A DNA stretch of 37,004 nt from Thermotogae bacterium (GTDB lineage Bacteria > Hydrothermota > Hydrothermia > LBFQ01), in assembly GCA_013153965.1 (NCBI GenBank), contig JAADDJ010000017.1, positions 70,242 to 107,245 of the forward strand, read 5' to 3'. This document shows positions 16,095-23,052 of the stretch, piece after piece. The notes below the pieces were generated by a model that did no database searches, was not told where the DNA came from, and saw only the letters and a list, made by a program, of their open reading frames with translations. Numbering within the stretch: the stretch's first letter is position 1; every line of letters begins with the position of its first letter. The translations under genes were made by a program, and so were the position numbers.

Positions 16095-16747
16095 CACTTC
16101 CCTTTGGATTCTTGAAGTTTTCGCCAGTCCTCCAGAAACCTCCGGAGGCCTATGTCGGTGAGGGGGTGCTTCAGCAGCTTCCAGATGACCGCGGGGGGAA
16201 CCGTACCGATGTGGGCGCCCGATAGGGCGGCCTCTATGAAGTGGGCCGGATGCCTTATGCTGGCGGCGATTATCTGGGTGGATATGTCATGAAGGGTGAA
16301 TATCTTGGCCGTCTGCCTTATGACATCAACCCCCGAGTAGCCGATATCGTCTATGCGACCGATGAAGGGGGAGACAAAATCCGCCCCCACGCGCGCCGCT
16401 ATCAGCGCCTGGGCGGCCGAGAATATGAGGGTCACGTTAACGCGCACGCCATCCGCCTTCAACCTCCGTACGGCCTTGAGCCCCTCGGGAGTGAAGGGGA
16501 TTTTGACGACGATGTTGGGATGGATTGAGGAGAGCTCCCGGCCCTCACGGTACATTCCATCGGCATCCTCGGCCACCACCTCGGCCGATACGTGCTCCAG
16601 CATGTTGGCCAGCTGGGCGTATATCTCCCCCGGCTCCCCTCCGGCCTTGGCTATGAGGGTGGGATTCGTGGTCGCCCCGGAGATGAAACCCAAGTCTGCC
16701 AGTTTCTTTATTTCCTCTACATCGGCGGAGTCGGCAAATATCCTCAT
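16094..16747 (-). CDS. tal: Transaldolase / fructose-6-phosphate aldolase, small type
   Basis: The 217-residue protein is a short-type transaldolase (TalC/FSA family), a cytoplasmic TIM-barrel Schiff-base enzyme of the pentose phosphate pathway. It opens with the diagnostic MRIFADSADVEEI and GATTNPTLIAKAG. The catalytic lysine is in NIVVKIPFTPEGLKA (about residue 81), and NVTLIFSAAQALIA and SPFIGRIDDIG follow. Whether it is a transaldolase or a fructose-6-phosphate aldolase cannot be decided by eye. A TACAAT box lies 11 bases upstream, leaving a leader of about five bases. It heads an operon with MCE, permease and PAP2 genes, an odd metabolic-envelope combination. A transketolase half lies at 28.8-29.6 kb. 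Confidence 0.94.
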   Translation of the reverse strand: MRIFADSADVEEIKKLADLGFISGATTNPTLIAKAGGEPGEIYAQLANMLEHVSAEVVAEDADGMYREGRELSSIHPNIVVKIPFTPEGLKAVRRLKADGVRVNVTLIFSAAQALIAARVGADFVSPFIGRIDDIGYSGVDVIRQTAKIFTLHDISTQIIAASIRHPAHFIEAALSGAHIGTVPPAVIWKLLKHPLTDIGLRRFLEDWRKLQESKGK

Positions 16748-16758
16748 ATCAACCGGCT

Positions 16759-16764
16759 ATTGTA
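16759..16764 (-). promoter_or_regulatory. -10 box TACAAT of the transaldolase operon
   Basis: TACAAT lies 11 bases before the ATG at 16747, the longest gap of the set. The expected leader is about five bases with no Shine-Dalgarno site. Confidence 0.5.
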
Positions 16765-16798
16765 CGCCCGAAATTTGGGGGTAAGCGGTTTTCGGCCC

Positions 16799-17242
16799 TC
16801 AGAGGGTGTAATCCAGTATCCTCTCCGCCCGCTCTATGGTCTCCACGCTGGGACGTCTCCCGCCCTCAAGACCCAGCTCCTTCATCACATGGCCGACGAT
16901 GACGAAGAGGGTACCCGCGAGGACGGGCATATTCTCCGCCACCTCCTCGTCGTACCCAAGGTTGGTCTTGGCCTTCACCGCCTGCAGAACCGGCTCCACA
17001 TCCACCTCCTCCTTCAGCTCAAGGAACTTGTCCATGGAGAGGCGGAGTCCCTTGGTTATGGGGAAATCCTCCATGATGAGGAAGTTCCTATCGTTCCTCA
17101 GGGCGTTGTGCTCCGCCACCTCCACCATATCGTTGAACTTCTTCTCCACTATCTGGAGGATGCGCTTCGCCTTGTTCTTGTCCAGATCTATACCGCAGCA
17201 CCGGCGGAACAGGATCTCCATCTTCTTGTAGCTTATCAACAT
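16799..17242 (-). CDS. DUF1931 histone-fold protein
   Basis: This 147-residue protein matches the DUF1931 family, known from Aquifex and Thermus, whose solved structures show two histone folds in one chain, a pseudo-dimer like archaeal histones. The first half runs FRRCCGIDLDKNKAKRIL...FNDMVEVAEHNALRNDR. The second contains MEDFPITKGLRLSMDKF and ends with RRPSVETIERAERILDYTL. There is no tail or other domain. It may bind DNA or act as a structural protein; DNA binding is not established for the family. It is a single leaderless gene (TATAAT 8 bases before the ATG), divergent from der. The family call is fairly secure from length and sequence pattern. Confidence 0.85.
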   Translation of the reverse strand: MLISYKKMEILFRRCCGIDLDKNKAKRILQIVEKKFNDMVEVAEHNALRNDRNFLIMEDFPITKGLRLSMDKFLELKEEVDVEPVLQAVKAKTNLGYDEEVAENMPVLAGTLFVIVGHVMKELGLEGGRRPSVETIERAERILDYTL

Positions 17243-17250
17243 GGGAGCGT

Positions 17251-17256
17251 ATTATA
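17251..17256 (-). promoter_or_regulatory. -10 box TATAAT of the DUF1931 gene
   Basis: A consensus TATAAT lies 8 bases before the ATG at 17242. This is one of the strongest -10 matches in the window, suggesting high expression. Confidence 0.7.
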
Positions 17257-17296
17257 AGCGTGCGATGTATCCTGCGGAGAGAAGCCCCGGCGGGTG

Positions 17297-17302
17297 TAAA
17301 AT
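17297..17302 (+). promoter_or_regulatory. -10 box TAAAAT of der
   Basis: TAAAAT lies 8 bases before the ATG at 17311. It supports that start over an upstream in-frame codon at 17260, which precedes the promoter. Confidence 0.65.
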
Positions 17303-17310
17303 TGCCGGAT

Positions 17311-18606
17311 ATGGCCGAGGACACCAAGCCGAAGCCGAAATTTGCCAAGGAGCCCAAGAAGGTTCTTCTGGTCGGGCGAACGAACGTGGGAAAATCCACC
17401 CTCTTCAACCGTCTGATAGGCAAACCTTTGGCTATAACGTCGGATATACCGGGGACCACCCGGGACATAATATACAAACCCGTTGAGTGGGCCGGCAGGG
17501 CCTTTCTGTTGGCCGACAGCGGAGGAGCCGGAGCGGGGGATAAACTGGCAAACTACGTTTGGGAGAGGTTGCGGGATGCCATAAGGGAGGCCGACCTCAT
17601 CCTCCTGATGGTTGATGTGAAGAGCGGACTCCTGCCCTTGGACGAGGAGCTGGCGAGGATGATAAAGAGGGCGGGAAAGAGAGCGTTCGTCGTCGTCAAT
17701 AAGATTGATGCCACCAGTAAGGCCGTGAGCAGCCCGGAGGAGTTTTACAGACTCGGATTTGAGGAGATATTCCCCATATCCGCCACCCACGGTTGGGGGA
17801 TAGGGGACCTCCTTGACGCCATAGTTGAGGATATACCTCCAGAGTCCGTCAGAAGGATAAAGAAGGATAAGGTGAGGGTAGCCATACTGGGCCGTCCCAA
17901 CGCCGGTAAATCCTCAATCCTCAACTACTTCGCCGGCAAACCCGTGGCTATAGTCTCGCCTACGGCGGGCACCACGCGGGACGCCGTTGATATTGAGCTG
18001 GACGATATGATCATAGTGGATACGGCCGGCATCACCCGGAAGTTCAAGGATGACCTCGCGTACTACGCCCACCTGAGGTCCAAGAGATCCCTCCGCTTCG
18101 CCGAAGTCGGCCTGGTGGTCATAGATGCGGAGGTGGGGGTCCATCGCTTGGACAAGAGGATAATTAACATGGTGATAGACGAAGGGAGGGGGCTCGTCAT
18201 AGCCCTCAACAAGATTGACGTTCTGAACAAGAAGGAGCGCAAGGAGTTCTTCGCCCACGTGGAGGAGGAGTTGAAATCCGTCTGGTGGGCCCCGAAGGTG
18301 CCCGTCTCGGCGCTTACGGGCGAGGGCATGGATTACCTGCGCAGCGTCCTGAAGGGGGCCCGAAGTGGGATATTCAAACGCATATCCAAGAGGGATGCCC
18401 GCCAGCTGATAGAGGAGCTAACCCGCCGCAATCTACCACCCGCCAAGATATACGACTTCTACCAGATAAAGAATCTTCCCCCCACATTCCTGATAAAGGC
18501 CAAGGGTAAGATACCCGACTTCTATCTCCGGTACATAGAGAATGCTCTGCGGGAGAGGTGGGGCTTCTTCGCCGCCCCCATCAAATTCGTCGTGGAGGTA
18601 GAATGA
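17311..18606 (+). CDS. der: Ribosome assembly GTPase Der (EngA)
   Basis: The 431-residue protein has two consecutive GTPase domains and a C-terminal KH-like domain, the arrangement unique to Der, which assists assembly of the 50S ribosomal subunit. Domain 1 has GRTNVGKST (about 23-31), DSGG and VNKID. Domain 2 has GRPNAGKSS (about 194-202), DTAG and LNKID. The KH-like tail includes NLPPTFLIKAKGKIPDFYLRYIENALRERWGF. An N-terminal extension rich in lysine and proline precedes the first domain. The start at 17311 follows a -10 box by 8 bases. The stop overlaps the start of the permease gene as ATGA, so the two are coupled. Confidence 0.96.
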   Translation: MAEDTKPKPKFAKEPKKVLLVGRTNVGKSTLFNRLIGKPLAITSDIPGTTRDIIYKPVEWAGRAFLLADSGGAGAGDKLANYVWERLRDAIREADLILLMVDVKSGLLPLDEELARMIKRAGKRAFVVVNKIDATSKAVSSPEEFYRLGFEEIFPISATHGWGIGDLLDAIVEDIPPESVRRIKKDKVRVAILGRPNAGKSSILNYFAGKPVAIVSPTAGTTRDAVDIELDDMIIVDTAGITRKFKDDLAYYAHLRSKRSLRFAEVGLVVIDAEVGVHRLDKRIINMVIDEGRGLVIALNKIDVLNKKERKEFFAHVEEELKSVWWAPKVPVSALTGEGMDYLRSVLKGARSGIFKRISKRDARQLIEELTRRNLPPAKIYDFYQIKNLPPTFLIKAKGKIPDFYLRYIENALRERWGFFAAPIKFVVEVE

Positions 18607-20195
18607 AACGGGAGCGCAAGCTGGGACTTTGGGAGGCCGTGGCCATAGGGATAGGTGGCATGGTTGGGGGAGGGATATTCGCCGTTCTGGGTCTCACGTT
18701 GAGCCTCGCGGGAGGGGGTGCCCCCCTATCCTTCCTCATAGCGGGAGTGGTGGCCCTCCTCACGGCCCACTCCTACGCCAAGCTGTCCGTCCGATACCCG
18801 AGCGAGGGGGGAACGGTTGAATTCTTGGTTCGGGCCTTCGGCAACAACCTCCTAACCTCGTACCTCAATACGCTCCTGCTGGCCTCGTACGTGATAATGC
18901 TCGCCCTGTACTCCTACGCCTTCGGCGCCTACGCCTCCGCCCTGATAGCGGGTACGGACAACCCTGTGCTGATGAAGATCCTCATCGTGGCCGTCCTCGC
19001 GGCCTTCGGGATAATAAACGCTCTGGGAGCTTACCTGAGCGGGAAGGTTGAGGACGTGATGGTGGCCCTCAAGGTGGGGATACTCCTCTTCTTCTCCATC
19101 GTCGGATTGCTCTCGGGAGACTTCTCAAGGCTCTCGCCCGAGCAGTGGAAGGGCCTGGTTGAAATAATGACGGGCGGCCTCATAATCTTTCTGGCCTACG
19201 AGGGATTTGAGCTCATAGCAAACACGTCGCAGGACGTGCGCCACCCGGAGGAAACCCTGCCCAAGGCGTACTACATATCGGTATCCTTCGTCATATTCCT
19301 CTACGTCCTCGTGGCCATAACGGCCGTGATAAATCTGACGCCGGAGGAGGTGATGAAGTATAGGGATTACGCCCTCGCGGTGGCTGCCCGACCGGCCCTC
19401 GGTGAGGCGGGATTCATCCTCATAGGTATAGCCGCGGTTCTCTCCACGGCGTCGGCCATAAACGCCACCCTCTACGGAAGCAGCCGCATATCCTACCTCA
19501 TAGCCAAGTTCGGAGCCCTCCCGAGGACCCTCAGCCGGCGGGTCTGGAAGGATGCGACCGAGGGTCTCGTGGCCATAGTCGTGATCTCGGCCCTCTTCGC
19601 CACCCTGTCGGATCTCAGCAACATCTCCGTGGCGGGGAGCATGGGCTTTCTGGTCATATTCACCGCCGTCAATTTAGCCCACTTCCGGCTGCGGCGAGAG
19701 ACGGGCTCGGGACCCGTACTGCCCCTCGTATCCACCTTGGCATCGGCGAGCGCCACGGTGGTGCTTCTCCTGTACAACCTTCAACATTCCCCGCAGTCGC
19801 TCCGGAACGCCGCCATAGTCTTCGGGGCCACCTTCGTATTTGAGGTTCTGTATCGCAGCATCACGGGCTTGAAGCTCAAACCCTTCGTGGATTGGAAACT
19901 TCAGGAGATTGAGGAGTTCCGCAGGAGACCCGAGAGGCACCTGAGGGAGGTCGTCAGAAGGTTGAAGGAGATGTTCCCGGACGCCGAGATATACGTCGTA
20001 GGGCGCGGGCCCAAGGACGGTTGGCGCACATCACCCCACATCAACCTGCTGGTTCTGACGGATAGTCCGCCGGATGATGAGGAGGAGGCGGAGAGGGAGC
20101 TGAAGAGGTCCATCAATCTGCGCAGACACCACCCCCTCCATATCAAGTTCAGACGCAAGGAGGGTGCCAAGCCGGAGGGCGAGAGGCTGGCGTGA
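18603..20195 (+). CDS. APC-family amino acid permease with nucleotidyltransferase-like C-terminal tail
   Basis: The first 420 or so of 530 residues form an APC permease with about twelve membrane helices. The substrate-site loop AVAIGIGGMVGGGIFAVLG (about 10-28) and the conserved FLAYEGFELIANTSQDV region (about 197-213) are visible. The last 108 residues (19869 onward) form a soluble cytoplasmic domain. In it, FPDAEIYVVG and SPHINLLVL align with the nucleotidyltransferase pattern 'G-S-x15-DxD' without gaps, but GS is GR (467-468) and DID is HIN (479-481). Catalysis is therefore unlikely and a regulatory role plausible. The start overlaps the der stop (ATGA) behind GGAGGT. The substrate is probably an amino acid or amine, not identified. 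Confidence 0.9.
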   Translation: MKRERKLGLWEAVAIGIGGMVGGGIFAVLGLTLSLAGGGAPLSFLIAGVVALLTAHSYAKLSVRYPSEGGTVEFLVRAFGNNLLTSYLNTLLLASYVIMLALYSYAFGAYASALIAGTDNPVLMKILIVAVLAAFGIINALGAYLSGKVEDVMVALKVGILLFFSIVGLLSGDFSRLSPEQWKGLVEIMTGGLIIFLAYEGFELIANTSQDVRHPEETLPKAYYISVSFVIFLYVLVAITAVINLTPEEVMKYRDYALAVAARPALGEAGFILIGIAAVLSTASAINATLYGSSRISYLIAKFGALPRTLSRRVWKDATEGLVAIVVISALFATLSDLSNISVAGSMGFLVIFTAVNLAHFRLRRETGSGPVLPLVSTLASASATVVLLLYNLQHSPQSLRNAAIVFGATFVFEVLYRSITGLKLKPFVDWKLQEIEEFRRRPERHLREVVRRLKEMFPDAEIYVVGRGPKDGWRTSPHINLLVLTDSPPDDEEEAERELKRSINLRRHHPLHIKFRRKEGAKPEGERLA

Positions 20196-20198
20196 TCA
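20193..20198. other. Abutting stop codons of convergent genes (TGATCA)
   Basis: The permease stop TGA (20193-20195) is followed immediately by the complement of the TGA stop of the leftward beta-barrel gene (20196-20198). No base separates the genes, so no terminator can lie between them. Confidence 0.9.
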
Positions 20199-21002
20199 CC
20201 TGTAGAGGAGCGAGAGGGTGAGTACCGCATGGAGGGCGTCGGTCCCTCCTACGAGGTCCCGGAATCTTCCAAATGTGAGATCCAGACCGTACCTCACCCT
20301 GCCGATGCTATACCCCGCGCCCATGAAGACCTCCCCGCTGTACAGGTCCGCGAAGTTATACACGACGAAGCCGTAATTCCACACGGCAAACATCCTCTGA
20401 CCTATCCACCCGCTCACGTAGGCATCGTAGGGGTATCGGTAGTAGGCCAACCCTCCGCCGAAGGATGTCATATTCGTCGGGAGGTCCGTCAGGTTGGACG
20501 TATTCTCAACCAGCCTTATGTGGAGCATGTTCAGGGAGAGCCACAGGTCGCCTACGAGCCTTTCGGAGGCCGACAGCAGTATCTGGAAGACCCGAAAGTT
20601 GGGATAGAGCGATAGGGCCGCCCCCGCCTCCAGAGAGTGATCGCTCCTGTAGAGCCCGTAGCCTCCGAATAGGGCGAGAGCACCGGCCGATAGGGTATCC
20701 TCCGTCAGCACGTAGTGCCCTCCGGCGGAGAAGATGCCCGCGGAGGTTCTGAAGAGGTAGGAGAATGTGGCGTCAAACTGGGACATGAAGCCGGGAACGG
20801 CCGTCCCACCGGATCCACCGAATCTGGGCATGAGGGTCGTCGTTATGGGTGTGTAGCGGAAGGTTGTGAAGGCCAGACCGCCCCTAAAGTTGCTCCCACC
20901 CACGTAGGCCGACAGGGAGGTGCCCACACCCCTCTCCGCCGCTCCGAACCTGTTGAAGAGGGAAAAGTATCCCCCAAAAGCTCCCGCCAAGATGGCCCAC
21001 AT
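20196..21002 (-). CDS. Outer-membrane beta-barrel-like protein
   Basis: This 268-residue protein consists of alternating polar/hydrophobic strands rich in glycine, tyrosine and phenylalanine (GGLAFTTFRYTPI, GIFSAGGHYVLTEDTL, GWIGQRMFAVWNYGFVVYNF). A final segment, HAVLTLSLLYR, also fits a beta-strand. The pattern resembles PorV/PorQ-type or other 12-14 stranded barrels of diderm bacteria, but no specific family is recognised. An in-frame TAG four codons upstream (the TPR gene's stop) fixes the start, so the N-terminus MWAILAGAFGGYFSLFNRFG has no early basic residue. It lies 9 bases after the TPR gene, with a GGGGGCG ribosome site, so the two form an operon. Confidence 0.82.
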   Translation of the reverse strand: MWAILAGAFGGYFSLFNRFGAAERGVGTSLSAYVGGSNFRGGLAFTTFRYTPITTTLMPRFGGSGGTAVPGFMSQFDATFSYLFRTSAGIFSAGGHYVLTEDTLSAGALALFGGYGLYRSDHSLEAGAALSLYPNFRVFQILLSASERLVGDLWLSLNMLHIRLVENTSNLTDLPTNMTSFGGGLAYYRYPYDAYVSGWIGQRMFAVWNYGFVVYNFADLYSGEVFMGAGYSIGRVRYGLDLTFGRFRDLVGGTDALHAVLTLSLLYR

Positions 21003-21011
21003 GTTCGCCCC

Positions 21012-21584
21012 CTACTTGAGGAAGGATCTGGCTGTGGCGTTGTCGGGATCAAGGATCAGGACGTCGGCGAATATGGCCAAGGCATCGTTCTTCTTCCCCT
21101 GATAGTACAGGGCGAGGGCCAGCTCGTTCAGGAAGGAGACGTCCGTAGGGTACAGCGTCAGCATCTTCCTCGCCACCTTCTCCGCCTGCGAGTACTTCTT
21201 CTGATGGCGTAGAGCGTAGCACAGGCGGAGGTTCGCGTAGTAGTTGTAATAGTCCGTCTTCAGGATCTCACCCGTGGTTCCTTCAACCCTCTTCCACCTA
21301 CCCTGCGCCATGTAGGGCAGCGTGAGGCCCAACTTGGCCTCAACCGAGTAGGGGGCGGCCTTTATGGCCTTCTTGTAGTGGTACTCGGAGTTCGCGTACT
21401 TCTTGGCCAGATAGTACAGCCAGCCGAGCCGAAGGTTGGGCGTGTATGCATCCGGGTACGCCTCATAGACGACCATCATCGCCTTTATGGCATCCTCATA
21501 TCGCCCTTTGGCCTCGTAGGTGTAGGACTTGTGGTACGCCTCCTTTATGGTGGCGTAGTCCAGCGACAGAAGCAGCCAGAGCAT
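21012..21584 (-). CDS. TPR-repeat protein, probably periplasmic
   Basis: The 190-residue protein is made of about five tetratricopeptide repeats. Examples are YHKSYTYEAKGRYEDAIKAM, LGWLYYLAKKYANSEYHYKKAI, LCYALRHQKKYSQAEKVARKML and LALALYYQGKKNDALAIFADVL. TPR proteins act as protein-protein scaffolds. The first residues, MLWLLLSLDYATIKEAY, are a very short hydrophobic stretch. The ATG is fixed by an in-frame TAA four codons upstream that is part of the TAAAAT promoter box. Being in an operon with a beta-barrel gene, it may help assemble or anchor that barrel from the periplasm. The partner is not known. Confidence 0.85.
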   Translation of the reverse strand: MLWLLLSLDYATIKEAYHKSYTYEAKGRYEDAIKAMMVVYEAYPDAYTPNLRLGWLYYLAKKYANSEYHYKKAIKAAPYSVEAKLGLTLPYMAQGRWKRVEGTTGEILKTDYYNYYANLRLCYALRHQKKYSQAEKVARKMLTLYPTDVSFLNELALALYYQGKKNDALAIFADVLILDPDNATARSFLK

Positions 21585-21590
21585 CTCAGT

Positions 21591-21596
21591 ATTTTA
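21591..21596 (-). promoter_or_regulatory. -10 box TAAAAT of the TPR operon
   Basis: TAAAAT lies 6 bases before the ATG at 21584, placing the transcript start on the A of the ATG. It faces the dnaJ -10 box across 17 bp. Confidence 0.7.
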
Positions 21597-21613
21597 AGGA
21601 GGATGGTCTCCTT

Positions 21614-21619
21614 TAAAAT
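21614..21619 (+). promoter_or_regulatory. -10 box TAAAAT of dnaJ
   Basis: TAAAAT lies 8 bases before the GTG at 21628, giving a leaderless GTG mRNA. No CIRCE-like heat-shock operator was seen in this 43-bp divergent gap. Confidence 0.65.
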
Positions 21620-21627
21620 CCGCACCC

Positions 21628-22731
21628 GTGAGGGGGACGAAGAAGGATTACTACGAGATTCTCGGTGTTCCGAGGGATGCGACCAAGGAGCAGATAGACG
21701 CGGCCTTCGCCAAGCTGGCCATGAGGTGGCACCCCGACAGGGTTCCCCCCGAGCAGAAGGAGGAGGCGGAGAGGAGATTCAAGGAGATAAGTGAGGCCTA
21801 CTCCATACTGTCGGATCCGGAGAAGCGGCGCCTATACGACATGGGGGTGGACCCCGAGGGTGGAATACCTCACGCTGGGGCCTACGACTTCATGGGTATG
21901 GGCTTGGATGAGATATTTGAGAGGATATTCGGAGGGGGCTTCGGGGACATCTTCGGGGATATATTCGGTGGAGGTGCCCGGACGAGGACGAGAGTTGAGA
22001 GCGAGGAGGACCTTGATGTGCATGTGGAGGTTCCCATGTCGCTCTCCGAAATTCTGACCGGAGCGGAGAAGCGGGTGCGCTACAGGAGGAGGGCCCCCTG
22101 TCCCACGTGCGGGGGCGAGGGGGTCTTGAATCCCAGAACCTGCCACGTGTGCGGAGGGAGGGGACGGGTGAGGGAGCATAGACGCTCCTTCTTCGGGACT
22201 TTCGTCGTGGAGAGGCCCTGCCCCAACTGCCGCGGTGCGGGCGTTGAGGGGGAGAGGTGCGGGACGTGCGGCGGTAAGGGCTTCGTGGTGGAGGAGGTGG
22301 ATAGGAGTTTCCACATTCCCGCGGGTGTTCTGGACGGCCAGAAGGTCATATACAGGGGGATGGGGCACAGGGGGCGTAGGGGGGTGGGGAGGCTGGTGAT
22401 ACACATCAGGGAGATGTCGGACCCCAAGTACGAGCGCATGGGCCGGAATATCGTCTATACGATGGATATAACTCCACCCCGCGCCGTTCTCGGTGGGGAG
22501 GTGGCTTTCAGAGGGCCCACGGGTGAGAGGCTTAAGGTGAGGGTGCCGGAGGGAGTACAGGAGGGCGAGATATTCGCCAAAGTTGAGGGTAAGGGGATAC
22601 CCGACCCGAAGGGAGGCAGACCGGGGGACCTCCTCGTCAGGGCCCACATAAAGGTTCCCACCAAACTCTCAAGGTTGGAGAGGGACCTCTACCGTCAGCT
22701 GCTGGAGTTGGAGGAGAAGAGGCTGCCGTAG
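21628..22731 (+). CDS. dnaJ: Chaperone DnaJ (Hsp40)
   Basis: This 367-residue protein is a full type-I DnaJ, the co-chaperone that delivers unfolded proteins to DnaK and stimulates its ATPase. A J domain with the HPD signature (WHPDRVPP, about 34-41) leads into a Gly/Phe-rich linker (GGGFGDIFGDIFGGG). Four CxxCxGxG zinc repeats follow between about residues 157 and 220 (CPTCGGEG, CHVCGGRG, CPNCRGAG, CGTCGGKG). The C-terminal substrate-binding domains come last. The start is a GTG. DnaK and GrpE are not nearby, and no heat-shock operator is visible. The stop codon TAG lies inside the next promoter. Confidence 0.96.
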   Translation: MRGTKKDYYEILGVPRDATKEQIDAAFAKLAMRWHPDRVPPEQKEEAERRFKEISEAYSILSDPEKRRLYDMGVDPEGGIPHAGAYDFMGMGLDEIFERIFGGGFGDIFGDIFGGGARTRTRVESEEDLDVHVEVPMSLSEILTGAEKRVRYRRRAPCPTCGGEGVLNPRTCHVCGGRGRVREHRRSFFGTFVVERPCPNCRGAGVEGERCGTCGGKGFVVEEVDRSFHIPAGVLDGQKVIYRGMGHRGRRGVGRLVIHIREMSDPKYERMGRNIVYTMDITPPRAVLGGEVAFRGPTGERLKVRVPEGVQEGEIFAKVEGKGIPDPKGGRPGDLLVRAHIKVPTKLSRLERDLYRQLLELEEKRLP

Positions 22732-22734
22732 AAT
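22729..22734 (+). promoter_or_regulatory. -10 box TAGAAT of the small anchored gene, containing the dnaJ stop codon
   Basis: TAGAAT begins with the TAG stop codon of dnaJ and lies 7 bases before the ATG at 22742. Confidence 0.65.
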
Positions 22735-22741
22735 TCACACT

Positions 22742-23038
22742 ATGAACATATTTGTAGCCATTCTGATGGTTTCCGCCTCAATATCGCTCTTGGCCATAGC
22801 GGGAGCCGTCTGGTATCTGGTAATACGCATATCATCCACCTTGGACCGGATGACCCTATCCATGGAGAGGATAGCGGACGAGGCCGAGGACACATTCAAG
22901 AAGATAAACCACCTGGCCGAGAGGATTGACAGCACCCTCACTCCCATAGAGCGGATGGTTCAAAGCCTGACCCTTCTGGGTATGATGCCAAAGTTGGCGG
23001 GGTTTCTCATAGGTCGCATAGGAAGGCGGAAACGTTAA
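22742..23038 (+). CDS. Small membrane-anchored helical protein (DUF948-like)
   Basis: The 98-residue protein has an N-terminal membrane helix (about residues 3-28). An amphipathic, probably coiled-coil helix of about 50 residues follows (TLDRMTLSMERIADEAEDTF, then INHLAERIDSTLTPIERMV), and the tail is basic (GRIGRRKR). This layout resembles small DUF948-type envelope or stress proteins, but the family is not certain. It sits between dnaJ and recJ with its own -10 box; recJ follows 14 bases after its stop without an obvious promoter and may be co-transcribed. No function can be assigned. Confidence 0.75.
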   Translation: MNIFVAILMVSASISLLAIAGAVWYLVIRISSTLDRMTLSMERIADEAEDTFKKINHLAERIDSTLTPIERMVQSLTLLGMMPKLAGFLIGRIGRRKR

Positions 23039-23052
23039 GAAGACGGTTAGGT

